Assembly (NCBI RefSeq): GCF_025264685.1
Contig: NZ_CP073721.1
Span: 1,045,001-1,109,000 of the forward strand
Length of the DNA: 64,000 nt
Origin: Dactylosporangium roseum
GTDB lineage: Bacteria; Actinomycetota; Actinomycetes; Mycobacteriales; Micromonosporaceae
Direction of reading: 5' to 3'
Both the position numbers and the translations under genes were made by a program. Below are positions 16,411 to 25,215 of this stretch, in pieces. Numbering within the stretch: position 1 is the first letter of the stretch; each line of letters opens with the position of its first letter. The notes under the pieces were generated by a model, which was not told the DNA's origin, searched no databases, and saw nothing but the letters and a program-made list of their open reading frames with translations.

Positions 16411-16449
16411 GGCGGCGAGCCTGCCAGAAGGCGGCCCTTGCCCGGCTGG

Positions 16450-16512
16450 TTGTCCACAGGTCTGTCCACTGCTGGCCGGGGTTATCCACAGTTGTTCACC
16501 AAGTTATCCACA
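16450..16512 (+). other. cluster of DnaA-box-like 9-mers
   Basis: Five 9-mers in the same orientation: TTGTCCACA (16450), CTGTCCACT (16462), TTATCCACA (16482), TTGTTCACC (16492) and TTATCCACA (16504). Two match the classical DnaA box exactly and one matches the actinobacterial preferred form. Start-to-start spacings are 12, 20, 10 and 12 bases, near helical repeats. No dnaA, dnaN or other origin gene is present, so this is not oriC. Confidence 0.65.
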
Positions 16513-17159
16513 ACGAACCGTGTAAAAGTCGCAGAACGTGCGGGCCGGGTTGCGTTTTGGTGCGGCCTACTTCCGCCGCTGTCCGTGTCGGGCCGGGTTG
16601 GCCGGCGTCGCTGTCCGGCTCGGAAGCCGGGTTGGACACGCTGCTGTCGGGCTCGGGGGCCGGGTTGGCCGCGCCGTTGCACGGGAACGGAGCGGCCCCC
16701 CTCAGACGAACCATGGGCGAGCTGGACACGCCTGTGATAGTCGTCACTGCCGGGCCGGAGTGGCCTTTGACGCAACGGGCCGTTCGCACTGCTGGGCCCT
16801 GATCAGGCCGGTCGGCGACCTGGCAGCGCACGGCGTCACCGCCGAGGCGGAAAGTGGGCCACGGTCGGCTGGTCACCGCGCCAGGCGGCCGCGGCTCGCG
16901 TTGCGAGGCGATGAACCACCGGCTGCCGTCGTGGCCCGAGCCGGAGTGCCGTGATCCGGCGAACTGCCGTCCCCGGTTCGGCCCCCGTTGTTCCCCCACG
17001 GGCAGTCCACGCGGCCACACCGGGCCACCAGGAACCCGCCGACAGTGCCGAGCCCGCAAACCAAGACGGCCGCACAACCCCTGAACCCTGCCCGGCCGGG
17101 CAGAGCTGGCTGGGCCGGTGAACGCCGGCCAGCCTCCCCCCGAAGCCGCTGAGTGCGTG
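16513..17159. other. intergenic stretch without a convincing gene
   Basis: Open frames exist on both strands (for example 16557-16802 plus and 16496-17077 minus), but none has a ribosome site, a recognisable domain or steady codon bias. The first 200 bases contain imperfect repeats of GCCGGGTTGG. I see no RNA gene. The region separates two clusters of DnaA-box-like sequences. Confidence 0.5.
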
Positions 17160-17312
17160 TCAGGCCTTGCCGAGGATCCGGTTGACCGTCGTGCCGCAGA
17201 CCGGGCAGGCGCCCTTGGCCATCTTCATGCCGGTCTTCGAGATCGCGATCTCGCCCTCGAAGTCTCGCTTCTCCTTGCACTTGACGCAGTAGCCGTTGTA
17301 GGTCTCGGCCAC
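17160..17312 (-). CDS. small zinc-ribbon protein, DUF5679 type
   Basis: A 50-residue protein starting with GTG at 17312 (MAETYNGYCVKCKEKRDFEG) and containing two CxxC pairs: Cys9-x2-Cys12 and CPVCG near residue 37. Spacing and the TYNGYCVKCKEKR opening fit the DUF5679 family of tiny actinobacterial zinc ribbons. GAGGAG lies six bases before the GTG, which decides the start. A longer upstream frame to 17477 crosses regulatory-looking sequence and is rejected. Function unknown; it may bind nucleic acid or a ribosomal partner. Confidence 0.85.
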   Translation of the reverse strand: MAETYNGYCVKCKEKRDFEGEIAISKTGMKMAKGACPVCGTTVNRILGKA

Positions 17313-17688
17313 GATGCCCTCCTCATCTCGTCCGGCACGCGGCGCGCACCGGTGCTGACCAGCTAGGCCAACGTGGTGAGTGTGCCTTGTCGGACACTCG
17401 GGGAAAGTGCGGTTACACGGGACACGCCGAGCGTAATCGGAAGATCTTCCCGCAACCGCACGGTACACACTATGCACAGCCTGGGGATAACCGTGTGCGT
17501 AACCCTGTGGGTAGCCATGGATGAAATACCCTGAGCGGCTGTCGACAGGCCCGACGACCGGTGGAATCTTTCCGGCGGAACCCCACGAAAGGGTGACTTA
17601 CGGACCTGCTCCGGGAGATTGGGCCTTGCGAAGGCATGGCCGCCTACGGCTAGCGTTCCTCCGTGAGCGGTACCCGGATGGGGCCGGC
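17313..17688. other. divergent intergenic region with second DnaA-box-like array
   Basis: Three 9-mers on the minus strand, TTATCCCCA (17482-17490), TTACGCACA (17494-17502) and CTACCCACA (17506-17514), repeat every 12 bases exactly. They match the DnaA consensus less well than the 16.45 kb cluster. A 12-bp palindrome GGAAGATCTTCC lies near 17440. Promoters for both flanking genes must lie here, but I cannot place them with confidence. Confidence 0.45.
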
Positions 17689-18213
17689 ATGACACGGAAG
17701 CCGGTCATCGAGGTGCGGCGCAGCAAGCGCCGCCGACGCACGGTGTCTGCCTATCGCGATGGTGAGCGGGTCGTCGTGCTGATCCCCGCGCAGTTCTCCC
17801 GTGCGGAGGAGCGCGAGTGGGTCGATCGCATGCTGGAGCGCCTCGCCGCCCGTGAGCAGCGCGCCCGCCGCACCGACGCCGAGCTGACCACCCGCGCGCA
17901 GCGGCTGGCCGCCCGCTATCTGCCCGACCACCCGGCGGCCTCCCGTCCGGCCAGCGTTCGCTGGGTGCAGAACCAGAACGGACGTTGGGGATCTTGCACG
18001 CCGGCAGACGGTACCATCCGCATCTCGCACCGCGTGCAGGAGATGCCCGACTGGGTCATCGACTACGTCCTGCTGCATGAGCTGTCGCACCTGGTGATCC
18101 CGAGCCACAGCAGCGCGTTCTGGGCGCTGGTCGCCCGCTACCCGAAGTCCGAACGGGCCCGGGGGTATCTTGAGGGGGTGTCAGCGGCAGCCGGTCTCGG
18201 GATCACCGAATGA
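17689..18213 (+). CDS. YgjP-like metallopeptidase (DUF45/M48)
   Basis: A 174-residue zinc metallopeptidase-like protein. The HExxH motif is in VLLHELSHLVIPSHSSAFW, with the typical third ligand H and FW just after; the preceding NGRWGSCTPADGTIRISHRV is the family's other signature. The N terminus is basic (RRSKRRRRTVSAYRDG). The ATG at 17689 starts directly at the conserved region. The last bases overlap the next start (ATGA). No membrane segment. In bacteria this family often sits near restriction or stress genes, but here it is part of a conserved housekeeping block; its substrate is unknown. Confidence 0.88.
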   Translation: MTRKPVIEVRRSKRRRRTVSAYRDGERVVVLIPAQFSRAEEREWVDRMLERLAAREQRARRTDAELTTRAQRLAARYLPDHPAASRPASVRWVQNQNGRWGSCTPADGTIRISHRVQEMPDWVIDYVLLHELSHLVIPSHSSAFWALVARYPKSERARGYLEGVSAAAGLGITE

Positions 18214-18800
18214 CGGTGGCGGCGGTCATCGCGCTCCTGGCCCCCGTGACCTGGTCGCCTCCGGGTGTCGACCCGGAGGCGTGGCGCGCGGCCCTGGCCG
18301 AGGACGTGGTCGACCTGCTCGCTCCGTTGCCACAGATCCAGCCCGCGATCGCCGCGACCGAGCCCGACCTGCCACTGGCGGCCAAGATCGCCTGGCCGTC
18401 GACGAGGATCTACCAGGTCGAGACGCCCACCATCCGGGCCGCCCTACACGCCGCCGCCCTCGACGGTCATGACAGAGCGGCAGTTGTACTGGCTGATGCG
18501 CCCGACCTCCCCGCCATGCTGATCGGCAAGCTCATCCGCCCGCTATCGACCCGCGCGCTGGCGGTCGCGCCGGCCCACGGCGGCGGGTTGCTCGGCGCGG
18601 CCGCGCGGCTGCCGGTGCCCGAGTGGCTGCCCGAGCTGGATGCCGAGGCCGGCGACGTCGCGACGGCCCGCCGGGCCGCACCGGAGGCGACGACGGTGGT
18701 GTCGGCGCCGGGCTGGCACCGTCTCCGCGGGTCGGACGACCTGCGCCGCCTCGATCCCGGCCTCGACGGCTGGGAGGCGACGCGCTCGCTGCTCAGCTAG
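18210..18800 (+). CDS. hypothetical, nucleotidyltransferase-like fold
   Basis: A 196-residue protein coupled to the YgjP-like gene by an ATGA overlap. The centre, AAVVLADAPDLPAMLIGKLIRPL followed by ALAVAPAHGGGLLGAAARLPVP, resembles the D-x-P and GG segments of CofC/MobA-like (DUF2064) nucleotidyltransferases, but the N-terminal nucleotide loop is not evident, so catalysis is doubtful. It is Ala/Pro rich and has no membrane span. The 3' end overlaps the convergent zincin gene by eight bases. Treat the fold call as a weak inference. Confidence 0.6.
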   Translation: MTVAAVIALLAPVTWSPPGVDPEAWRAALAEDVVDLLAPLPQIQPAIAATEPDLPLAAKIAWPSTRIYQVETPTIRAALHAAALDGHDRAAVVLADAPDLPAMLIGKLIRPLSTRALAVAPAHGGGLLGAAARLPVPEWLPELDAEAGDVATARRAAPEATTVVSAPGWHRLRGSDDLRRLDPGLDGWEATRSLLS

Positions 18801-20142
18801 GGTCGGTCGGCTTGTCCGGGCCGGTCTCGTCGTTGAACCCGAGATCGCCGAGGTCTAGCTGCGTTCGGGCGAACATGTCCGGGTCGGCGAATGCCTCTTC
18901 GTCGGGCAGCAGGTCGGGGTGGCCCCAGAGGGCGTCACGGCCGCTGATGCCCCGGTGCTCGGCCAGCGCGCTCCACAGTGCGGTGGCCTCACGGAGGCGG
19001 CGCGGCCGCAACTCGAGGCCGACCAGCGCGGCGAACGTCTGCTCCGCGGGGCCGCCGGCCGCGCGGCGGCGACGGAAGGCCTCCGACAGCCGGACCACGT
19101 CGGGCAGCCGGTCACCGGCGGCCCGGTCGACGACGTGGCAGACCCAGCCCTCGACGAGTGCCAGGGCGGTTTCCAGCCGGGCGAGCGCGGCCCGCTGCTG
19201 CGGCGTGTCCTCGGGCGTGAAGAGGCCCTCGAGCACCAGCTCCTGCGGGTCGCTGCTGAGCGTCGCCGGGTCGAGCCGGCTCATCGCCTCCTCGATCGCC
19301 TCGCGGTCGACGTGGATGCCGGCCGCATACGCCTCGACGGCCGCGAAGACGTGACCGCGCAGCCACGGCACGTGTCCGAACAGCCGCTGGTGGGCCGCCT
19401 CGCGCAGTGCGACGTAGAGCCGGACCTGGTCGTCGGGGATCTCCAGACCCTTGCCGTATTCGGCGATGTTGACGGGGACCAGCGCGGCCGTGCCGGCGGG
19501 GCCGAGGGGGAGGCCGATGTCGCCGGCGGAGAGCACCTCGGCGGCGAGCGAGCCGAGCGCCGTGCCGAGCTGCCCGCCGAGCAACGCGCCACCCAGGGAG
19601 GCCACCATCGAGGTCATCGGGCCCATCTGGGCGCGCATCTCCTCGGGCACGAGCTCGGTCATCGCGGACACCATGCGGGCCGCGACCGGGTCGCACAGCT
19701 TCTTCCAGACCGGCAGCGTCTGGTTGAGCCACTCGCCGCGGCTCCACGCGGACGTCGAGCGCACGCCCGAGGGGAGCGCCGACTCCGGCTCGAGCCACAG
19801 GTCGGCGATGCGCAGCGCCTCGATGACCGCCGTGCGCTCGACCGCGGTCACCGCGGGGTCGCCGACGGGCTTTGCCACGTCAGTGTCCGCCTCGGCGGCC
19901 GGCACCGGGGCGCCGGGCATCGCGAAACCCACCGGGAACTGCGCCATGCCGGCGGCCGGGCCGCCGCCGGTGAGGTGGGCCTGTGCCAACTGGCGGGCCA
20001 GATCCCAGTTGACCGGGCCGCCGCCGGGCGTGGCGAACAACTGCTGCAGTTGGCTCAGGAACTGCTGCATCTGGCGCGGATCATTGGGATCCGGCACGTC
20101 GCCGCCGGGCGGACCGAAGCCGAACGGGATGTCTGCGGGCAT
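18793..20142 (-). CDS. DUF2342 zincin-like metallopeptidase
   Basis: A 449-residue member of the Zincin_2/DUF2342 family, conserved in actinobacteria and placed next to the PDZ-Lon protease gene in mycobacteria as well. Visible features: an N-terminal Pro/Gln-rich region (DPNDPRQMQQFLSQLQQLF), a Gly/Ala helix bundle around AALVPVNIAEYG, the motif YVALREAAHQRLFGHVPWLR which carries the metal-motif-like REAAH, and LALVEGWVCHVVDRA. The C-terminal 40 residues are acidic. No signal peptide. Proteolysis has been proposed for the family from fold, not shown here. Divergent from the PDZ-Lon gene across a 56-base gap. Confidence 0.85.
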   Translation of the reverse strand: MPADIPFGFGPPGGDVPDPNDPRQMQQFLSQLQQLFATPGGGPVNWDLARQLAQAHLTGGGPAAGMAQFPVGFAMPGAPVPAAEADTDVAKPVGDPAVTAVERTAVIEALRIADLWLEPESALPSGVRSTSAWSRGEWLNQTLPVWKKLCDPVAARMVSAMTELVPEEMRAQMGPMTSMVASLGGALLGGQLGTALGSLAAEVLSAGDIGLPLGPAGTAALVPVNIAEYGKGLEIPDDQVRLYVALREAAHQRLFGHVPWLRGHVFAAVEAYAAGIHVDREAIEEAMSRLDPATLSSDPQELVLEGLFTPEDTPQQRAALARLETALALVEGWVCHVVDRAAGDRLPDVVRLSEAFRRRRAAGGPAEQTFAALVGLELRPRRLREATALWSALAEHRGISGRDALWGHPDLLPDEEAFADPDMFARTQLDLGDLGFNDETGPDKPTDPS

Positions 20143-20198
20143 TCCACAACGGTACTCGCTTCCGGGTCTTGTCGGTCGGGAGCGCTAGGCTCGCCGCC

Positions 20199-21233
20199 AT
20201 GAGACGTCGTGGCATCACCGTGTTGTTCGGCGCGCTGCTGCTGTTGGTGCTGTCCTGGCAGGCGACCGTGGTCAAGGTGCCGTATGTCGAGATGGGCCCC
20301 GGTCCGACGTACGACACCCTGGGCACCGACACCGGCAAGCCCGGCGGCAAGCCGATCATCAACGTGAGCGGCGTCGAGGCCACGAAGTCCAAGGGTCAGC
20401 TACGGATGACCACCGTGTCGGTCCAGCCTCAACTGACGCTGTTCGACGCGATGGTCGGCTGGTGGCAGGACGACCACGCCGTGGTGCCCCGCGAGCTCAT
20501 CTACCCGCCCAACCGCACCCAGCAGCAGGTCGACGACGACAACGCGCGCGACTTCCAGGAGTCGCAGACCTCGGCGGAGACCGCCGCGCTGCGCAAGCTC
20601 GGTTACCCGGTGCAGGTGACCGTCAGCGAGGTGACCGAGGGCTTCCCCGCGCAGGGCCAGCTCATGAAGGACGACGTCATCAAATCGATCGACGGCACAC
20701 CCGTCACGTCGGTCAACAAGCTCACCGAGCTGGTCCGGGCCAAGCCGGCCGACACGCCACGGGAGGTCGAGTTCACCCGCGGCGGCGAGACTCGCAAGGT
20801 CGGCATCGCGACCAAGAAGGGCGACGACGGCAACCCCCGCCTCGGTGTGACCGTCACCTCCAAGCAGCCCCACCCGTTCGAGCTGAGCATTCAGCTCGAC
20901 CGCATCGGCGGCCCCTCGGCCGGCCTGATGTTCACGCTCGGGATCATCGACACCGTCGAGAAGGAGGACCTGACCGGCGGGCTGATCATCGCCGGCACCG
21001 GCACCATCGACGAAGACGGCACGGTCGGGCCGATCGGCGGCATCCCGCAGAAACTCGTCGCGGCGAAGGCCGCGAAGGCAAAGTACTTCCTGACCCCTGC
21101 GGCCAACTGCGCCGAGGCTGTGGACAACGCGCAGCCCGGGCTTCCGTTGGTCAAAGTGGACAATCTGGACCAGGCGCTGGACGCGCTGACGGCGCTCCGG
21201 GCCGGTCAGACGCCGACGCTGTGTAGTCGATGA
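20199..21233 (+). CDS. PDZ-Lon (S16-like) membrane serine protease, YlbL type
   Basis: A 344-residue membrane-anchored protease. Residues 5-25 form an N-terminal transmembrane anchor (ITVLFGALLLLVLSW); a PDZ domain follows around residues 140-220 (VTEGFPAQGQLMKDDVIKSIDGTPV), then a Lon-type proteolytic domain with catalytic Ser in RIGGPSAGLMFTLGI and Lys in GIPQKLVAAK. The ATG at 20199 opens directly on the anchor (MRRRGITVL); an upstream frame extension to 20169 was rejected. Presumably degrades exported or membrane substrates outside the cytoplasm. It precedes the UPF0182 gene by 43 bases in the same direction, a pairing also found in mycobacteria. Confidence 0.93.
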   Translation: MRRRGITVLFGALLLLVLSWQATVVKVPYVEMGPGPTYDTLGTDTGKPGGKPIINVSGVEATKSKGQLRMTTVSVQPQLTLFDAMVGWWQDDHAVVPRELIYPPNRTQQQVDDDNARDFQESQTSAETAALRKLGYPVQVTVSEVTEGFPAQGQLMKDDVIKSIDGTPVTSVNKLTELVRAKPADTPREVEFTRGGETRKVGIATKKGDDGNPRLGVTVTSKQPHPFELSIQLDRIGGPSAGLMFTLGIIDTVEKEDLTGGLIIAGTGTIDEDGTVGPIGGIPQKLVAAKAAKAKYFLTPAANCAEAVDNAQPGLPLVKVDNLDQALDALTALRAGQTPTLCSR

Positions 21234-21276
21234 CTACGCTGGACGAGTTTCCATACGCGAACGGGCGGAGTCGACC

Positions 21277-24273
21277 GTGGTAATGCGGAACCCGATGACC
21301 AGGGTGAGCCGGCGTGGCCGAGTCACGATCGCCGTGCTGGTGGTCGTCTTCCTGCTGTTCACAGTGTTCGACCGGGTGGTCGGGGCATGGGCCGACTACC
21401 TGTGGTTCTCCGAGGTGAAATACACCCAGGTCTTCTCCGGGGTGCTCACGACACGCCTCTGGATGTTCCTGATCTTCGGGGTGGCGGTGGGGCTGGTCAT
21501 CGCCGGCAACCTCTACCTCGCCTACCGCACGCGCCCCCTGCTGCGGCCGCACTCGGCGGAGCAGCACGCGCTCGATCGGTACCGGTTGTTCCTCCTGCCG
21601 CACATGACCGGCTGGATCATCCTGGTGGCCGCCCTCATCGCCCTGTTCTCCGGTCTCTCGGCCCAGGGGCACTGGCAGGAGTGGATGCTGTTCAGCAACA
21701 GCACCCCGTTCAACAAGACCGACGACCAGTTCCACGTCGACCTGTCGTTCTACGTCTTCGAGTACCCCTTCTGGCGCTATCTCCTCGGCGTGGCCTTCAC
21801 GACCGTCGTCTTCTCGCTGCTCGGTGCGCTGGCACTGCACTACCTCTTCGGCGGCGTGCGCCTGCAGGGCGCCGGCGAGCGGATGACCGCCGCCGCCCGG
21901 GCGCACCTGACCGGCCTGGTCGCCGCGTTCGTGCTGCTGAAGGCCGCCGCCTACTTCCTCGACCGGCGGGGCCTGCTGCTCGACAAGTTCCCCACGCAGG
22001 AGCTCTACGGCGCGGGGTACACCAACGTCAATGCCCTCTTGCCGGCCAAGGAGATCCTGGCGTGGATCTCGATCGTCGTGGCGATCGCGATTCTCGTGTT
22101 CTCCAACGCGTTCATGCGAAACCTGGTATGGCCGGGCCTCGCGCTGGGGCTGCTCGCCCTGTCCGCGGTGGCGGTCGGCGGCATCTACCCGGCGGCGGTG
22201 CAGTCGTTCACGGTCAAGCCGAGCCAGTTGCAGAAGGAGTCCGATTACTTCGAGCGCGCCATCAAGGCGACGCGCGACGCGTACGGGCTCAACGAGGTCG
22301 AGATGAAGGACTACACGGCGGACAACCAGAATCCGCCGGCCGACCTCGCCAGCTCCAAGGACGAAACGGTCACCAACATCCGTCTCCTCGACCCCAACGT
22401 GGTCGGCGAGACGTATACGCAGCAGCAACAGGTCCGCGGCTTCTACGAGTTCAACCCGAAGCTCGACATCGACCGGTACACCATCGGCGGCAAGACCCAG
22501 GACTACGTCGTCGGCGTCCGCGAGATCCGCTACGACCAGCTCCAGCAGAACAACTGGCAGAACCGGCACAGCGTCTACACCCACGGCTACGGCTTCGTGG
22601 CGGCGCCGGCCAACGAGGTGGTCTGCAGCGGCCAGCCCTTCTACGTCTCCGGCTTCCTCAGCGACCAGGACAAGCCCGGTGACCAGGGCGGCCAGAAGTG
22701 CGCGTCGGACACCGACCTCATCCCGGTCAAGCAGCCGCGGATCTACTACGGCGAGCAGATGGGCGACGCCTACGCGGTCGTCGGGCGCGCCAGCGCCAAC
22801 GACCGCAACGCCGAATACGACCGGCAGACCGCCGGTGAGGACCAGTACTCGACGTATGACGGCAGCGGCGGCGTGAAGGTCGGCTCCTTCGGGCGGCGCC
22901 TGCTCTACGCCGCGTACTTCCGCGAGACCAACTTCCTGCTGTCCGGCGTGCTCAACGACAACTCCAAGGTGCTGTACGTGCGGGATCCGGAGTCCCGCGT
23001 GCGCAAGGTCGCGCCGTTCCTGACCCTCGACAGCGACCCCTACCCGGCGGTCGTCGACGGCAAGATCCAATGGATCATCGACGGCTACACCACGTCGGCG
23101 ACGTACCCGTACGCGCAGCGCATCAACTGGAACACCGCGATCCAGGACTCGTCGACCAGCGGCCGGCTGTTCCCGGAACCGCGCCAGGACGTGACGTACC
23201 TGCGCAACTCCGTGAAGGCGACGGTCGACGCGTACACGGGCGAGGTCGCCCTCTACGCCTTCGACGAGTCCGACCCGGTCCTCAAAACCTGGAACAAGGC
23301 CTTCGGCGGCAAGCTGGTCAAGCCGCGCTCGGCGATCTCGGCCGACCTGATGAACCACCTGCGGTACCCGGAGGACCAGTTCAAGGTCCAGCGTGATCTG
23401 CTCAGCCGGTTCCACGTCACGACGCCCGAGGGCTTCTTCTCCGGTCAGGACTTCTGGGAGGTCCCGAAGGACCCGGCGAACTCGACGGCCGACCAGCCGC
23501 CGTACTACATCGTCGCGAAGCTGCCCGGCCAGGGGAGCGCGCGGTTCCAGCTCACGGCCGCAATGGCGCCGCGCAAGCGGGGCAACCTGGCCGCGCTGAT
23601 GTCGGCGTCGTACGTCGACGGCAAGCCGAAGTTCGAGGTGCTGGAGCTTCCGGCCAACACGGCCATCCAGGGCCCGAACCAGATGCACAGCGTCATGACC
23701 GGTATCTCCGATGCCCGGCGTGACCTGACCCAGTTCACGTCGAGCAACTCGGATGTGATCTACGGCAACCTCCTGTCGCTGCCCGTCGGCAACGGCATGC
23801 TCTACGTCGAGCCGATCTATCTGCGGACGAAGAACGACAAGACGTTCCCGACGCTGCAGAAGGTGCTGGTCGCGTACGGGCCGCAGTACAAGGCGTACGC
23901 CGACAACCTCACCGCCGGCCTCGAACAGTTGGTCAAACAGGTGAGCGGCCAGGTGCCGGTGCCGTCGACGGACGGCAGCACGGGCCAGCCGGCGAGCCCG
24001 CCGACCGGCAACCAGCCGAGCACCCCACAGGTGCAGGAGGCGATCGCCGCCATGAACAAGGCGATCGCCGACCTCAAGGCCGCACAGCAGTCGGGCGACT
24101 TCGAGGCGTACGGCCGGGCGCTCAAGGCCCTGCAGGACGCGATCGCGCGGTACGAGGCGGCGGTGAAGGCGGCCGGGGCGGCCCCGTCGGCCAGCGCCTC
24201 ACCGAGCGTCTCGCCGAGCGTCTCGGGGTCACCCGGTGCCTCGCCGACGGTGAGCGTCGCCCCGTCCGGCTGA
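21277..24273 (+). CDS. UPF0182 family large membrane protein
   Basis: A 998-residue protein of the actinobacterial UPF0182 family, function unknown. The first third has about seven transmembrane helices (for example VTIAVLVVVFLLFTVFDRVV, LWMFLIFGVAVGLVIAGNLYL, ILAWISIVVAIAILVFSNAF); the remaining ~650 residues form a large extracytoplasmic domain with family-typical stretches such as PHSLVYT-like regions and YPEDQFKVQRDLLSRFH. The C terminus is a coiled alanine-rich helix (AIADLKAAQQSGDFEAYGRALKALQDAI cut here to its core) and a Ser/Pro tail. GTG 21277 is used; ATG at 21283 or 21295 are alternatives. It follows the PDZ-Lon protease and is closed by a strong terminator. Confidence 0.95.
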   Translation: MVMRNPMTRVSRRGRVTIAVLVVVFLLFTVFDRVVGAWADYLWFSEVKYTQVFSGVLTTRLWMFLIFGVAVGLVIAGNLYLAYRTRPLLRPHSAEQHALDRYRLFLLPHMTGWIILVAALIALFSGLSAQGHWQEWMLFSNSTPFNKTDDQFHVDLSFYVFEYPFWRYLLGVAFTTVVFSLLGALALHYLFGGVRLQGAGERMTAAARAHLTGLVAAFVLLKAAAYFLDRRGLLLDKFPTQELYGAGYTNVNALLPAKEILAWISIVVAIAILVFSNAFMRNLVWPGLALGLLALSAVAVGGIYPAAVQSFTVKPSQLQKESDYFERAIKATRDAYGLNEVEMKDYTADNQNPPADLASSKDETVTNIRLLDPNVVGETYTQQQQVRGFYEFNPKLDIDRYTIGGKTQDYVVGVREIRYDQLQQNNWQNRHSVYTHGYGFVAAPANEVVCSGQPFYVSGFLSDQDKPGDQGGQKCASDTDLIPVKQPRIYYGEQMGDAYAVVGRASANDRNAEYDRQTAGEDQYSTYDGSGGVKVGSFGRRLLYAAYFRETNFLLSGVLNDNSKVLYVRDPESRVRKVAPFLTLDSDPYPAVVDGKIQWIIDGYTTSATYPYAQRINWNTAIQDSSTSGRLFPEPRQDVTYLRNSVKATVDAYTGEVALYAFDESDPVLKTWNKAFGGKLVKPRSAISADLMNHLRYPEDQFKVQRDLLSRFHVTTPEGFFSGQDFWEVPKDPANSTADQPPYYIVAKLPGQGSARFQLTAAMAPRKRGNLAALMSASYVDGKPKFEVLELPANTAIQGPNQMHSVMTGISDARRDLTQFTSSNSDVIYGNLLSLPVGNGMLYVEPIYLRTKNDKTFPTLQKVLVAYGPQYKAYADNLTAGLEQLVKQVSGQVPVPSTDGSTGQPASPPTGNQPSTPQVQEAIAAMNKAIADLKAAQQSGDFEAYGRALKALQDAIARYEAAVKAAGAAPSASASPSVSPSVSGSPGASPTVSVAPSG

Positions 24274-24291
24274 CGACTCGGACATCGGCCG

Positions 24292-24325
24292 CCGAGGCCG
24301 GTGCGCACGCTCGCACCGGCCTCGG
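24292..24325 (+). terminator. terminator after UPF0182 gene
   Basis: CCGAGGCCGGTGCG (24292-24305) pairs perfectly with CGCACCGGCCTCGG (24312-24325) around a six-base loop, 19 bases past the stop codon. There is no T-run, but the 14-bp stem is very stable. Confidence 0.8.
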
Positions 24326-24367
24326 CCCAGCCTTCGGGTGATCCACAGCACGTGACCACCCGGCGAT

Positions 24368-24397
24368 TTGGAAGTCGGGACGAGCGTGCGCTAATGT
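24368..24397 (+). promoter_or_regulatory. promoter of the initiator tRNA gene
   Basis: TTGGAA (24368-24373) and TAATGT (24392-24397) are separated by 18 bases and end 11 bases before the mature tRNA 5' end. The hexamers are close to the vegetative consensus (TTGACA/TATAAT). Confidence 0.6.
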
Positions 24398-24408
24398 GAA
24401 CAAGCCGA

Positions 24409-24482
24409 CGCGGGGTGGAGCAGCTCGGTAGCTCGCTGGGCTCATAACCCAGAGGTCGCAGGTTCAAATCCTGTCCCCGCTA
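24409..24482 (+). tRNA. tRNA-fMet(CAT), initiator
   Basis: A complete 74-nt cloverleaf: acceptor CGCGGGG with CCCCGCT, D arm GAGCAGCTCGGTAGCTC, anticodon arm CTGGGCTCATAACCCAG with CAT, and T arm CAGGTTCAAATCCTG. The position 1 C does not pair with base 72 (T here) and the anticodon stem has three consecutive G:C pairs, the two hallmarks of initiator tRNA. CCA is not encoded. Its 3' half, from the anticodon onward, is duplicated at 26362-26408. Confidence 0.96.
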
Positions 24483-24486
24483 CAAA
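24440..24486 (+). repeat. 47-bp direct repeat, copy 1 (attL/attB side, inside tRNA-fMet)
   Basis: These 47 bases, from just before the anticodon to four bases past the tRNA, recur without a mismatch at 26362-26408. An exact copy of a tRNA 3' end in direct orientation is the classic footprint of a tyrosine-integrase element that regenerates the tRNA on insertion. Confidence 0.9.
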
Positions 24487-24488
24487 GA

Positions 24489-24521
24489 GAAACGCCCCTC
24501 AGGATACCTGAGGGGCGTTTC
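24489..24521 (+). terminator. terminator after tRNA-fMet
   Basis: GAAACGCCCCTCAGG (24489-24503) pairs exactly with CCTGAGGGGCGTTTC (24507-24521) around ATA; the A-rich/T-rich ends make it work in both directions. Confidence 0.9.
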
Positions 24522-24732
24522 GAGGTTTGATGAGCCGCCTTTTCTTGCGCTCGCTTCGCTCACTCCCGCCTGGTGGGGCTTCGCCCCACCCACACCCTCC
24601 TCGACAGTGCCGGCGTGGTCGGTGGCCTCGGGGCGCTCGTGTGGCCCGGCCCGGCCTGTCCCAATCCAGCTCAGGTCGGAGCCGGCAGCGATGCCGCTGA
24701 TCGGGCACTGCCGGGCCGATTACCATCCGGCG

Positions 24733-25215
24733 ATGAACGACGACGCCCTCGCGGACTTGGCCGAAGAATTGGTCACGCGGCCGTTCCCCGACGGGCCGGC
24801 CCACGACAGCAGCTCGCTCGATGGCTCGACACAGAGTGGACCGGAGGCCCACTTCGTGCCCATCGCGATGCAGGAGAGTCTGTACGAGACGCCCGCGGAC
24901 TACGACGGATCGATCGGCGAGTTGTATGACGACGTCTACGACGAATTCGAGCAGCGGCGCCTGCGCGCTGCCGCCGTGCTGGCGGCGAGGTGGGGTTCGC
25001 CGCAGCCGTACTCGTTCCAGGCGGAATTGGAGCGGGTGATGGCGAACGACGACAGCGTCTCGATGCTCGACTATGACCTCGCCCTGTTCACCAGCGGTGA
25101 GCAGTTCCCCGCCTGGCGTCGCGGCGACCGTATCGTGGGTCTGCTCCTGGGGCAGATGGACAAGGAGTTTCCCATCGTGCTGACCCTCGCCGTCATCGCC
25201 CGGCCACCGTCGTAA
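24733..25215 (+). CDS. hypothetical protein in tRNA-associated element remnant
   Basis: A 160-residue acidic protein with no family I recognise. It starts MNDDALADLAEELVTRPF and contains ETPADYDGSIGELYDDVYDEF, an acidic, Tyr-rich helix, and ends in a hydrophobic strand-like segment, FPIVLTLAVIARPPS. No metal motif, signal or membrane span. I chose the ATG at 24733 because the codons before it (24607 onward) overlap element-end sequence homologous to 26465-26520. It sits alone between the tRNA terminator and a truncated att-like site, so it is a cargo gene of the presumed integrative element or host sequence trapped by it. Confidence 0.6.
   Translation: MNDDALADLAEELVTRPFPDGPAHDSSSLDGSTQSGPEAHFVPIAMQESLYETPADYDGSIGELYDDVYDEFEQRRLRAAAVLAARWGSPQPYSFQAELERVMANDDSVSMLDYDLALFTSGEQFPAWRRGDRIVGLLLGQMDKEFPIVLTLAVIARPPS

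Noticed and set aside
16496..17159. Protein genes in the gap (16557-16802 plus; 16496-17077 minus)
   Set aside because: No ribosome site, repeated low-complexity sequence, no domain; evidence insufficient for either strand.
16450..17514. Chromosomal replication origin
   Set aside because: DnaA boxes occur but there is no dnaA, dnaN, gyrB or AT-rich unwinding region.
21151..23688. 845-codon open frame on the minus strand inside the UPF0182 gene
   Set aside because: High-GC shadow frame: Val/Arg/Asp/Gly-rich with no motifs, antisense to an obviously real protein gene.
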